Shown here: positions 8,104 to 14,848 of the stretch, in pieces
How the letters are laid out: each line of letters starts with the position of its first letter
How positions within the stretch are numbered: position 1 is the first letter of the stretch
Assembly: GCA_029098085.1 (NCBI GenBank)
Contig: JAQXNQ010000342.1
Location: forward strand, 1-26,012
DNA length: 26,012 bases
Direction: 5' to 3'
From: Oscillospiraceae bacterium
GTDB lineage: Bacteria > Bacillota > Clostridia > Oscillospirales > Ruminococcaceae
The notes under the pieces: model-generated
What the model saw: the letters and a program-made list of their open reading frames with translations, nothing else
The model's database searches: none
Told to the model about the DNA's origin: nothing
Position numbers and translations under genes: made by a program

Positions 8104-8728
8104 GCTGCCGGAGCATCTGACCGCACTGGAGCGGCTGCTGACCGGTTTCTGTCCGGCTTCTCCGGAGGAGGCGGGCGACCGGGAGCGGATCCTCGCGTTT
8201 CTGAGGCAGTTTCCCGAGACCTGCCTCACAAGAGACAATGCTGTCGGCCACTTTACCGCCAGCGGCTTTATTCTGAATCGGACGCTGGATCGCTGCCTGA
8301 TGGTGTATCACAATCTTTACGACAGCTGGGCCTGGACCGGAGGCCATGCCGACGGGGATCCGGATCTGCTGGGGGTGGCCCTGCGGGAGGCGGAGGAGGA
8401 GACCGGTGCGCCGGTATGCCCTCTGTTTCCGCAGCCCGTTTCGGCGGAGATTCTGACGGTGGCGGGCCACTGGAAGAGGGGAGCGTGGGTGAGTGCCCAT
8501 CTGCACCTGAATCTGACCTGGCTGCTGCTGGCCGACGAAAGCGTTCCGCTGCGGGTCAAGCCTGACGAGAACAGCGGCGTGCGCTGGCTTTCCATGGAGG
8601 AGCTGGAGCGCTGCTGCCGGGAGAAGGAGTTCCTGCCTTTGTACCGCCGGCTGTTCGAAAAGGCCCATTTGCTGCGGAAAAAAGGCCTTCTTCCGTCCAT
8701 TGAAGAAAAAGCTGTGTCAGATTTATAA
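8096..8728 (+). CDS. Nudix hydrolase
   Basis: A 210-residue Nudix-fold pyrophosphohydrolase acting on an unknown nucleoside-diphosphate-linked substrate. The Nudix box spans Gly83-Ala105 and ends in REAEEETGA, with the catalytic Glu residues 98, 101 and 102 intact; the first Glu of the consensus is Pro89 here. The WTGGHADGD lead-in resembles a common Nudix group of about 180-200 residues. The start is a TTG nine bases after GGAGG, and the gene overlaps the gntR end by 8 bases, implying translational coupling. It is the last gene of the dipeptidase operon; no clear terminator follows. The N-terminal 45 residues are helical and not recognised separately. Confidence 0.88.
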   Translation: MGELPEHLTALERLLTGFCPASPEEAGDRERILAFLRQFPETCLTRDNAVGHFTASGFILNRTLDRCLMVYHNLYDSWAWTGGHADGDPDLLGVALREAEEETGAPVCPLFPQPVSAEILTVAGHWKRGAWVSAHLHLNLTWLLLADESVPLRVKPDENSGVRWLSMEELERCCREKEFLPLYRRLFEKAHLLRKKGLLPSIEEKAVSDL

Positions 8729-8744
8729 AATTTTCTCTTTTCTA

Positions 8745-8773
8745 TAGATTTTTTTAGCGAGATGTGGTATACT
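8745..8773 (+). promoter_or_regulatory. Probable promoter of hpf
   Basis: A good -10 (TATACT, 8768-8773) lies 17 bp after a poor -35 (TAGATT, 8745-8750). The weak -35 leaves room for an alternative sigma factor or an activator. Confidence 0.45.
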
Positions 8774-8779
8774 CTATTC

Positions 8780-8894
8780 ATAGAGAACCAGACAGGTTCT
8801 CCCGGAAAGAGCTTCTGCTGCAGCTTCGTCCGGAGGACAAGCCTTTCGGGCAATGCGGCGGCGGGCGCTTTCCATAAGGAATGGAGGCATGACT
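8780..8894 (+). promoter_or_regulatory. Structured 5' leader of hpf
   Basis: About 115 untranslated bases separate the predicted transcript start from the hpf ATG. It begins with a perfect 7-bp hairpin (GAGAACC 8783-8789, loop 5, GGTTCTC 8795-8801), and further pairing is possible around 8803-8835 (CGGA with TCCG, plus AGC/GCT segments). The raiA RNA motif is known upstream of this gene family in Firmicutes, but this leader is short for it and the match is untested. Confidence 0.35.
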
Positions 8895-9410
8895 ATGAAC
8901 ACAGCATTCATCGCAAGAAAGATCACCCTGTCCGACTCCTTCAAGGAAAAAGCAGAACAGAGACTGAAAAAGCTGGATCGCTTTTTTGACGACCCCCGTG
9001 CACAGGTGGTCGTCTCCGCACAGAAGGATACCGCGACGGTTGAGCTGACGCTGTGGGCAGATGGCATGATCTACCGCGCTGAAAAACAGGACCGTGACAA
9101 AATGGACGCGCTGGATGATGCCGTGGACACCCTGATCCGCCGGATCCGCAAGAACAAAACCAGGCTGCAGAAAAAGGTGAAGGCTTCCGCCTTTGAAGTG
9201 CCCGGCGAGACCTATGGAGAAGAGGAGACCTTTGAGCTGCTCCGCACCAAGGAGGTGGCTCTGCGTCCCATGTCTCCCGATGAGGCGATTCTGCAGATGA
9301 ATCTGCTGGGACACAGCTTTTTCGTCTACGAAAACGCCGAAACCGGTGAGGTGAACGTGGTTTACCGCCGTTCTGAGGATGGCTATGGCCTGATCGTTCC
9401 GAAAAAATAA
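8895..9410 (+). CDS. hpf: Ribosome hibernation promoting factor, long form
   Basis: A 171-residue HPF/RaiA protein. The N-terminal domain (about 1-95, NTAFIARKITLSDSFKEKAE to the Lys/Arg-rich RRIRKNKTRLQKK) binds the 30S decoding area. The C-terminal domain (about 113-170, from FELLRTKEVALRPMSPDEA to YGLIVPKK) drives 30S-30S pairing into 100S dimers. Presence of both domains makes it the long form typical of Firmicutes. The ATG at 8895 has GGAGG seven bases upstream; the frame is open back to 8853 but without a better start. It is monocistronic, expected to be induced in stationary phase or stress, and is followed by a terminator-like hairpin at 9450. Confidence 0.95.
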   Translation: MNTAFIARKITLSDSFKEKAEQRLKKLDRFFDDPRAQVVVSAQKDTATVELTLWADGMIYRAEKQDRDKMDALDDAVDTLIRRIRKNKTRLQKKVKASAFEVPGETYGEEETFELLRTKEVALRPMSPDEAILQMNLLGHSFFVYENAETGEVNVVYRRSEDGYGLIVPKK

Positions 9411-9439
9411 CCTTCCCCCTGTACCGGGGGCGGAAAATG

Positions 9440-9448
9440 TGATATAAT
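9440..9448 (+). promoter_or_regulatory. Extended -10 promoter for the cysteine hydrolase gene
   Basis: TGA followed by TATAAT (9443-9448) forms an extended -10; the -35 region (TGTACC, 9420-9425) is poor. The predicted start near 9455 lies inside the adjoining hairpin. Confidence 0.6.
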
Positions 9449-9449
9449 G

Positions 9450-9490
9450 GGGTTGCCGCTTTCGGGCGGCAGCCCTATTTCATTTTTTGG
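9450..9490 (+). terminator. Terminator-like hairpin after hpf, overlapping the next promoter
   Basis: A 9-bp stem (9450-9458 with 9467-9475, one G-T pair), 8-base loop, then a T-rich stretch with six T at 9483-9488. Transcripts from hpf would form it fully; transcripts from the 9440-9448 promoter would lack most of the 5' arm. Confidence 0.6.
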
Positions 9491-9498
9491 AGGAGATC

Positions 9499-10152
9499 AT
9501 GGAAGCGACCAAAGCCGCCCTGATTGTGATTGATATGCAAAAGGGCTTTCTGGATGAAAGCTCCCCCCTCTGCATCCGGGATGCCCGGGCTACGGTGCCC
9601 GCCTGCGCCCGCGTTCTTGCTCACGCCCGCAAAACCGGCATTCCGGTCTTTTATGTGAGCCGCGCCTATCGGCCAGACGGCAGCGATGTGGAAAATACCC
9701 GCCTTGCCCCCTGGCTTTCCGGCGGAAAGCCCATGACGCCGGGCAGCACCGGCCCCCATTCCGCTGAGATTCCCGCCGAAATGGCGCCGCAGCCCGGCGA
9801 CTATCAGCTGTACAAGCCCCGCTTCTCCGCCTTTTTCCAGACTGAGCTGGATCTGATGCTGCGGCGGCTGCGGATTGATACGGTGCTGCTGACCGGCACC
9901 ACCACCCCCAACTGTATTCGTACCAGCTGCTACGATGCCATCTCGCTGGATTACAACGTGGCGATTCTCACCGACTGCTGCTCCTCCAACACAGAGGAGA
10001 TTCAGCAGTCCAACCTGCGGGATATGAAAAATATCGGCGCCTGTCTGCTGACCAGCGACGAATTTATCCGGCAGGGACTGCCGGGGGCGGATCCTGCCGG
10101 ACAGGCGGCTGAAGAGGTGCGGATGCTGAGAAGCGGCGCCAGAAAGGATTGA
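9499..10152 (+). CDS. Cysteine hydrolase, isochorismatase family
   Basis: A 217-residue member of the isochorismatase-like amidohydrolases (nicotinamidase/N-carbamoyl hydrolase relatives). The catalytic triad is visible: Asp12 in VIDMQKGF, Lys106 in LYKPRFSAF and Cys139 in TTTPNCIRTS, the last after the usual cis-peptide region. The substrate is not defined by sequence: nicotinamide, carbamoyl or isochorismate-type compounds are all possible. The ATG at 9499 was preferred because GGAGGAG lies at 9489-9495; a TTG at 9487 would put the ribosome site inside the gene. The RNA methyltransferase starts 4 bases after its stop, so the two form an operon without an obvious functional link. Confidence 0.88.
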   Translation: MEATKAALIVIDMQKGFLDESSPLCIRDARATVPACARVLAHARKTGIPVFYVSRAYRPDGSDVENTRLAPWLSGGKPMTPGSTGPHSAEIPAEMAPQPGDYQLYKPRFSAFFQTELDLMLRRLRIDTVLLTGTTTPNCIRTSCYDAISLDYNVAILTDCCSSNTEEIQQSNLRDMKNIGACLLTSDEFIRQGLPGADPAGQAAEEVRMLRSGARKD

Positions 10153-10156
10153 ACAG

Positions 10157-11299
10157 ATGCAATACCGACTGATCGCCCCCTGCCTGTTCGGGCTGGAGGG
10201 CATCCTCGCCGGCGAAGTGAAGCGCATGGGCGGCGAGGACGTGAAGACCACCGACGGACGGGTGGAATTTTCCGGCGATGACCACATCCTCTGCCGGGCC
10301 AATCTCTGTTTGCGGACGGCTGAGCGGGTGCTGATCAAGCTGGGCGAGTTTGACGCCCGCAGCTTCACCGAGCTGTTCGACGGCGTGCGTGCCCTGCCTT
10401 TCGAGGCCTTTGTCGGCAAGCAGGATGCCTTCCCGGTCAAGGGCTACGCCCTCCACTCCGCGCTGCACTCGGTGCCCGACTGTCAGAAGATCATCAAAAA
10501 AGCTGCCGTGGAACGGCTGCATGAGAAATACGGCCTTTCCTGGTTTGAAGAGACGGGGCCTGTCCATCAGATTCAGTTTTCCATCCTCCGGGATCGGGCG
10601 ACCATCATGCTGGATACCTCCGGTGTCGGGCTGCACAAGCGGGGCTACCGCAAAAACGCCAACGAAGCGCCCATCAAGGAAACCCTGGCCGCCGGTATGG
10701 CGGACATCGCCTTTGTCAAGCGGGATACCGAGTTTTACGACCCCTGCTGTGGCTCCGGCACCATCCTGATCGAGGCCGCCATGAAGGCCCTGAACCTGCC
10801 CGCCGGCATGGGGCGCACCTTCGCCGCTCAGAAGTGGGACTGCATTCCCGCATCGGTCTGGCGGGAGGAGCGGGCCAGGGGACTGGATCTGATCCGCCGG
10901 GATGCCTCTTTTGTGGGATATGCCAGCGACATTGATCCCGCCGCCGTGGAGCTAACGCTGGAAAACGCCCGCAAGGCCGGCGTCTCCAAACAGGTGCATG
11001 TCCGGGTCCGGGATGTGGCGGAATTTCGTCCCTCCGACAATGAGGCGGTGCTGATCACCAATCCGCCCTACGGTGAGCGGCTGCTGGATCAGCAGAAGGC
11101 CAGGGAGATTCTGTCCGCCATGGGCAAAGCCTGTGCCAGAGGTAAGACCCGATACCTGATCATCTCGCCCGATGAGGAGTTCGAGCGGTATTTCGGCCGC
11201 CGGGCGGACAAGCGCCGCAAGCTGTACAACGGCATGCTGAAGTGCAATCTGTATCTCTATGACAGCCCGCGCCCTCCGAGGAAGCCGAAGGATCACTGA
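10157..11299 (+). CDS. THUMP-domain SAM-dependent RNA methyltransferase (RlmL/YpsC type)
   Basis: A 380-residue class I methyltransferase. Residues 1-165 form the ferredoxin-like plus THUMP RNA-binding region. Residues 165-375 are a Rossmann methyltransferase with motif I DPCCGSGT at 195-202, an acidic ribose-binding SDID at 257-260 and motif IV NPPY at 302-305, the mark of amino-group methylation on a base. The architecture is that of the stand-alone Firmicute YpsC and of the N-terminal half of E. coli RlmL, which makes m2G in 23S rRNA; the exact target here is inferred. The ATG follows AAAGGA and begins 4 bases after the upstream hydrolase. A basic tail (RPPRKPKDH) ends the protein. Confidence 0.9.
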   Translation: MQYRLIAPCLFGLEGILAGEVKRMGGEDVKTTDGRVEFSGDDHILCRANLCLRTAERVLIKLGEFDARSFTELFDGVRALPFEAFVGKQDAFPVKGYALHSALHSVPDCQKIIKKAAVERLHEKYGLSWFEETGPVHQIQFSILRDRATIMLDTSGVGLHKRGYRKNANEAPIKETLAAGMADIAFVKRDTEFYDPCCGSGTILIEAAMKALNLPAGMGRTFAAQKWDCIPASVWREERARGLDLIRRDASFVGYASDIDPAAVELTLENARKAGVSKQVHVRVRDVAEFRPSDNEAVLITNPPYGERLLDQQKAREILSAMGKACARGKTRYLIISPDEEFERYFGRRADKRRKLYNGMLKCNLYLYDSPRPPRKPKDH

Positions 11300-11307
11300 G
11301 CCATCCC

Positions 11308-11324
11308 GCGCGGAGCTTCCGCGC
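11308..11324 (+). other. Perfect short hairpin between the methyltransferase gene and ridA
   Basis: GCGCGGA and TCCGCGC pair perfectly around a 3-base loop 9 bases after the methyltransferase stop. No T tract follows, so it is not a standard terminator; it may affect mRNA processing or stability. Confidence 0.4.
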
Positions 11325-11363
11325 CAGAAATACATCGCTTTATGCGAGGAAAGAGGAATCTTT

Positions 11364-11744
11364 ATGAAAAAGAAAATCAGCACACCCAACGCGCCCGCTG
11401 CCATCGGCCCCTATTCTCAGGCTGTTCTGGCGGGAGATACCCTGTATGTTTCCGGTCAGATCCCGCTGGATCCTGCCACCGGCACGCTGGTGGGCACCAC
11501 CATTGAGGAGCAGGCCGAGCAGGTGTTCAAAAACCTGGGCGCCATTCTGACCGAGGCCGGCATGACCTTTGACGATGTGGTCAAGGCCACCGTCCTGCTC
11601 AATGACATCGGCGACTTTGCCGCCGTCAACGCCATCTACGGCAAATATCTCTGCGGCGAGGTGCTGCCCGCCCGGGCTGCCTTCGCGGTGGATTCCCTGC
11701 CCAAGGGCGCGCTGGTAGAGATCGAGCTGATCGCCGTCAAGTAA
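11364..11744 (+). CDS. ridA: RidA family enamine/imine deaminase
   Basis: A 126-residue YjgF/YER057c/UK114 protein, normally a cytoplasmic trimer that hydrolyses reactive 2-aminoacrylate and related imines made by PLP enzymes. The active-site features are present: GPYSQA at 15-20 (Tyr17), VSGQIP at 29-34, the conserved Arg104 in LPARAAF that binds the substrate carboxylate, and Glu119 near the end. The ATG at 11364 with AAGAGGA six bases upstream gives the normal family length. It lies 64 bases after the methyltransferase gene with no recognised promoter between them, so it may be read through from upstream. A strong terminator follows. Confidence 0.95.
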   Translation: MKKKISTPNAPAAIGPYSQAVLAGDTLYVSGQIPLDPATGTLVGTTIEEQAEQVFKNLGAILTEAGMTFDDVVKATVLLNDIGDFAAVNAIYGKYLCGEVLPARAAFAVDSLPKGALVEIELIAVK

Positions 11745-11755
11745 ACAGATTGGGG

Positions 11756-11794
11756 AAGCCGCCTCGTTCCGATATGGAAACGGGGCGGCTTTTT
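11756..11794 (+). terminator. Terminator of ridA
   Basis: A 13-bp stem (11756-11768 with 11779-11791, one T-G pair) around a 10-base loop, ending in five T. Confidence 0.92.
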
Positions 11795-11908
11795 CAGGCT
11801 CATTCCGGGAGCAGTGTTACCGATACAGCTGTGTGGAAATGGCTTTGAGTGGTATCCCGGTTACAGCTCAAAAGAAAAATAATTGGCAGATTTCTATAAA
11901 TCAGTTGG

Positions 11909-11937
11909 TTGAAAAGCGTCAGAGACCGTGCTATAAT
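11909..11937 (+). promoter_or_regulatory. Sigma-A promoter of nagB
   Basis: TTGAAA (11909-11914), 17-bp spacer, TATAAT (11932-11937). A weak inverted repeat (GATTT, 4 bases, AAATC at 11889-11902) lies just upstream and could be an operator, but this is unproven. Nothing else was recognised between the ridA terminator and this promoter. Confidence 0.82.
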
Positions 11938-12003
11938 GGCGGTATAGCCAAAAAGGCACTTTCCGAAGATTTTCTATGAAACGCTTGAAAAGGAGAACTT
12001 GCC

Positions 12004-12756
12004 ATGAAAATCACGCTTTCCAAGGACGCCGCACAGCTGGGACAGCGGGCCGCCGATCTGACTGCTGCGCTGCTGAATGATGCCATCGCCCGAAACGGCG
12101 CGGCACGGCTGGTGCTTTCCACCGGCGCTTCCCAGTTTGAGACCCTGGGCGCACTGGTGAAAAAGGATGTGGACTGGTCCAAGGTGGAGGTGTTCCATCT
12201 GGATGAATACGTGGATCTGCCCATCACCCATCCGGCCAGCTTCCGTAAATACATCAAGGAGCGGTTTGCCGATCTGGTTCATCCCAAAGCGGTTTATTAT
12301 GTGGAGACGGAGGGCGACCTGACGGCGGCCATCGCTTCTGTCACCGACAAGCTGCGGGAAGCGCCGGTGGATGTGGCGCTGATCGGCATTGGAGAGAACG
12401 GCCACATCGCCTTTAACGATCCTCCTGCGGACTTTGACAATCCCAATGCCTACATCGTCGTGACGCTGGACGACCGGTGCCGTCATCAGCAGCTGGGCGA
12501 GGGCTGGTTTGAAACGCTGGATCAGGTGCCGAAGCAGGCAGTGTCCATGACCGTGGGCGAGATCATGAAGGCGAAGGCCATCATCTCCAGCGTCCCTCAT
12601 AAGGTCAAGGCTGAGGCCATCCGGAATACGCTGGCCAATGATCCGACGCCCATGGTGCCGGCGACCATCCTTAAAACCCATCCCTGCTGGAATCTCTTTA
12701 TCGATGAGAATTCCGCCTCTCTGGTGGAGCCTCAGCCGGAATGGAAGACAGAGTAA
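12004..12756 (+). CDS. nagB: Glucosamine-6-phosphate deaminase
   Basis: A 250-residue NagB/6-phosphogluconolactonase-fold enzyme that converts glucosamine-6-phosphate to fructose-6-phosphate and ammonia, feeding amino-sugar carbon into glycolysis. Key motifs are LSTGAS (38-43), LDEYV with Asp67 and Glu68, and GIGENGHIAFNDP starting at 128, with the catalytic His134. The C-terminal VPHKVKAEAIR segment also matches the family. The length is at the short end, like the Bacillus enzymes that lack the allosteric extension. The ATG follows AAAAGGAG. It has its own promoter and terminator, and nagA is not adjacent. Confidence 0.95.
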   Translation: MKITLSKDAAQLGQRAADLTAALLNDAIARNGAARLVLSTGASQFETLGALVKKDVDWSKVEVFHLDEYVDLPITHPASFRKYIKERFADLVHPKAVYYVETEGDLTAAIASVTDKLREAPVDVALIGIGENGHIAFNDPPADFDNPNAYIVVTLDDRCRHQQLGEGWFETLDQVPKQAVSMTVGEIMKAKAIISSVPHKVKAEAIRNTLANDPTPMVPATILKTHPCWNLFIDENSASLVEPQPEWKTE

Positions 12757-12770
12757 ACCTGAAGACAAAG

Positions 12771-12801
12771 ACAGCCGTCCCATGAGCAGAGCGGCTGTTT
12801 T
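12771..12801. terminator. Shared terminator between nagB and the RyR-domain gene
   Basis: ACAGCCG (12771-12777) pairs with CGGCTGT (12792-12798), followed by four T on the plus strand. On the minus strand the stem is followed by a T-rich CTTTGTCTT, so it may serve both convergent genes. Confidence 0.7.
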
Positions 12802-12805
12802 GCTG

Positions 12806-14818
12806 TCATTTTTTCGCCTGTTCGGTCAGCTGAAGCACCAGGGGGATTGCCTGGATCATATTCCGGTCGCTTTGAGGAAAATCCTTTGGCGATCCCAGCT
12901 CGGCGCAGAGAGCCGAAACTTCCGGCAGCTGCTCCCAGGGAACCAGACAGGGATGAAGCCTTGCCAGCATGCTGCGATGGTTGTGCAGCACCGGCCAGTA
13001 GCTGCGCAGCTGCTCCGGAGAGGCGGCACGCCAGCCGTCCGCCTGCATGAAAGCGTTCCAGCGCCGGTGCTCCAGCCGGGCCAGCTCTTCCAGCCGGTCG
13101 GCGGCTCCCTGCGCTTTTTTGTCAGAGGGCAGATCCTCGCCCCGTAGATAAGCAGCAAAGGCCTCCCGCAAAGCCCGGGACGGGTGACCGGACCAGGTTT
13201 TCAGCGGGGACCGGGACGGCTCCTGCCAGCAGGGGAGGGCGGAGTAGAGCTTGTATTTGCAGTGCAGAGCCAGCGCCATGGAGGAACGGCGGTTGTAGGC
13301 GCTGTTTTCAAAATCCAGCCGGCTTTGTCGGGACGCTTCCGGATCACTGCTGTTCAGGGAGCCGTCATAGTACTGATGAAAGCCGAAGGCCATGGTCTCC
13401 AGATAGGAGCCGGAGATATTCTCCCAGGTGTAAATTTCCTGCAGGCTGCCGAAGGGATTCAGGCGCAGCGGATATTCGGGGCGGGAAGCGAAGATCAGCT
13501 CCCGGCCGGTTCGGGAGAGGAAGGGATCCCGCAGCAGCACATTGATGATGGGACAGGGCAGGTCGCTGCCGGGAATACCGGGCCGCAGCTCTTCAAAGCA
13601 GCGGCGGATCTCCATGGCAGTCCGCAGGTTGAGGCTTTCATCCTCCAGTGCGCAGACCACATAGCCGATGCCGGTGTGGGTTCGGAGAAAATCGGAAAAG
13701 CCGCAGCTTTCAGCATCCAGCTGATAAAAGCAGACACGGCAGTCGGTTCCCGTGGAGGAATCCGCCAGCTCGGGACAGAGCCGGGCGAAGCGATCCGCCG
13801 CCAGCGGATCTCGGTCGACCACATGGATGACGGGGCGCAGATCGGCTGTCTGGCCGCACCAACAGGCGGTGCGTACCGCTTCCAGTCCGACCTTTCCCAT
13901 TCCCACCACCAGAATTTCGAGACGGTCCTCTTTGGCGCCGAGAAACAGGGGCATGGTGTCATACAGCCGGAAAATCGTGGTGCGGGCCTCGTGCAGCAGA
14001 CGCAGGGAAAGGCCGTCCTTTTCTGCCGAATCCACGAAGGCCTCCGCCTCCGGCTGAGAGGAGGCGAGGGTAATGCGGACATTGGAGCGTCCCCGGTACT
14101 GCTCGGTCAGCTCCAGTGCGCAGCGGAGGTTTTCATTTTCTCCTTCCTCCAGCAGGATGAAATCAACGCGGCTTCTGCGGCATCCCGGCGGGATGGGGAG
14201 CGCGGTTTCATCGTCGGAAAAGCAGTAGGCCCGGATGGCCTTGGCACGGGCTGCCCACTGCCGCTGGGCTTCGGTTTCGTTATCCTCTTTGACGCAGAGA
14301 AAGACCAGCACGGCTTTCGGATGCTGCCTGCGCAGATCCTCTGCCAGCAGAATCGCCCGTTCATTGAGCTCACTGAGGATGCAGAGCCTGCCCCGGGAAA
14401 ACAGCAGGTATTGCAGCTTGGGGAAGAAATTCTTCAGCAGACTCAGAATCAGCCCGAAGACCAGCGCATAGGCCAGCAGATGGAGCAGGGCGGTATAGAT
14501 GTTGAAGGCCCAGATCCAGCCCTGCGGGATCGCTCCCGCCATGGAGCGGGTTTCAAAGACGGTGTTTTCGCCGGTAATGGCCCGCAGGGTGCCCAGAATG
14601 GCGGTGAAGGCTGCGTCCAGCGGCCCGGAGGCCGGCTCCTCGCTGCCCATCAGGTACAGGGAAAAGAGAGCGGCGGCGGTGCCGATGGTCAGACCGTGCA
14701 CGGCGGATAAGGGCGCGTTTTTATGAAGCTTCCGGCTGACCGGCCCGCTGAACAGACACCAGAGCAGGCCGGCCGCAAAGCAGAGAATCGAAAGGACAAG
14801 TTCCGGCATGCCGGACAT
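12806..14818 (-). CDS. Membrane protein with two TrkA-N/Rossmann-like modules and a C-terminal RyR-like domain
   Basis: A 670-residue protein. Three hydrophobic segments at about 6-24, 38-58 and 103-128 anchor it in the membrane. A first Rossmann-like module starts near 143 (GRLCILSELNERAILLAEDL), lacking the classic glycine pattern. A second, starting at 300, has an intact dinucleotide loop GMGKVG at 306-311 and an acidic VVDRD at 333-337, like TrkA-N/RCK domains of potassium systems. The C-terminus resembles bacterial RyR domains: YNRRSSMALALHCKYKL at 508-524, LARLEHRRWNAFM at 579-591 and HPCLVPWEQLP at 622-632. No ion-channel pore signature is seen. The ATG has GGAGG nine bases upstream. 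It lies 30 bases after the AAA+ gene and is clearly co-transcribed. Domain calls are by eye; function is unknown, perhaps sensing a nucleotide ligand at the membrane. Confidence 0.8.
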   Translation of the reverse strand: MSGMPELVLSILCFAAGLLWCLFSGPVSRKLHKNAPLSAVHGLTIGTAAALFSLYLMGSEEPASGPLDAAFTAILGTLRAITGENTVFETRSMAGAIPQGWIWAFNIYTALLHLLAYALVFGLILSLLKNFFPKLQYLLFSRGRLCILSELNERAILLAEDLRRQHPKAVLVFLCVKEDNETEAQRQWAARAKAIRAYCFSDDETALPIPPGCRRSRVDFILLEEGENENLRCALELTEQYRGRSNVRITLASSQPEAEAFVDSAEKDGLSLRLLHEARTTIFRLYDTMPLFLGAKEDRLEILVVGMGKVGLEAVRTACWCGQTADLRPVIHVVDRDPLAADRFARLCPELADSSTGTDCRVCFYQLDAESCGFSDFLRTHTGIGYVVCALEDESLNLRTAMEIRRCFEELRPGIPGSDLPCPIINVLLRDPFLSRTGRELIFASRPEYPLRLNPFGSLQEIYTWENISGSYLETMAFGFHQYYDGSLNSSDPEASRQSRLDFENSAYNRRSSMALALHCKYKLYSALPCWQEPSRSPLKTWSGHPSRALREAFAAYLRGEDLPSDKKAQGAADRLEELARLEHRRWNAFMQADGWRAASPEQLRSYWPVLHNHRSMLARLHPCLVPWEQLPEVSALCAELGSPKDFPQSDRNMIQAIPLVLQLTEQAKK

Positions 14819-14848
14819 GGACAGTCACCTCCCCGTTGAAGGCCCGCT

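Noticed and set aside
9415..9430. CCCCC / GGGGG stem right after the hpf stop
   Set aside because: Short stem followed by CGGAAAA, not a T tract; the hairpin at 9450 is a better terminator.
13184..14710. Plus-strand frame of 508 codons opposite the RyR-domain gene
   Set aside because: Gly/Gln-rich composition, no motif and no ribosome site; the minus strand has clear domains.
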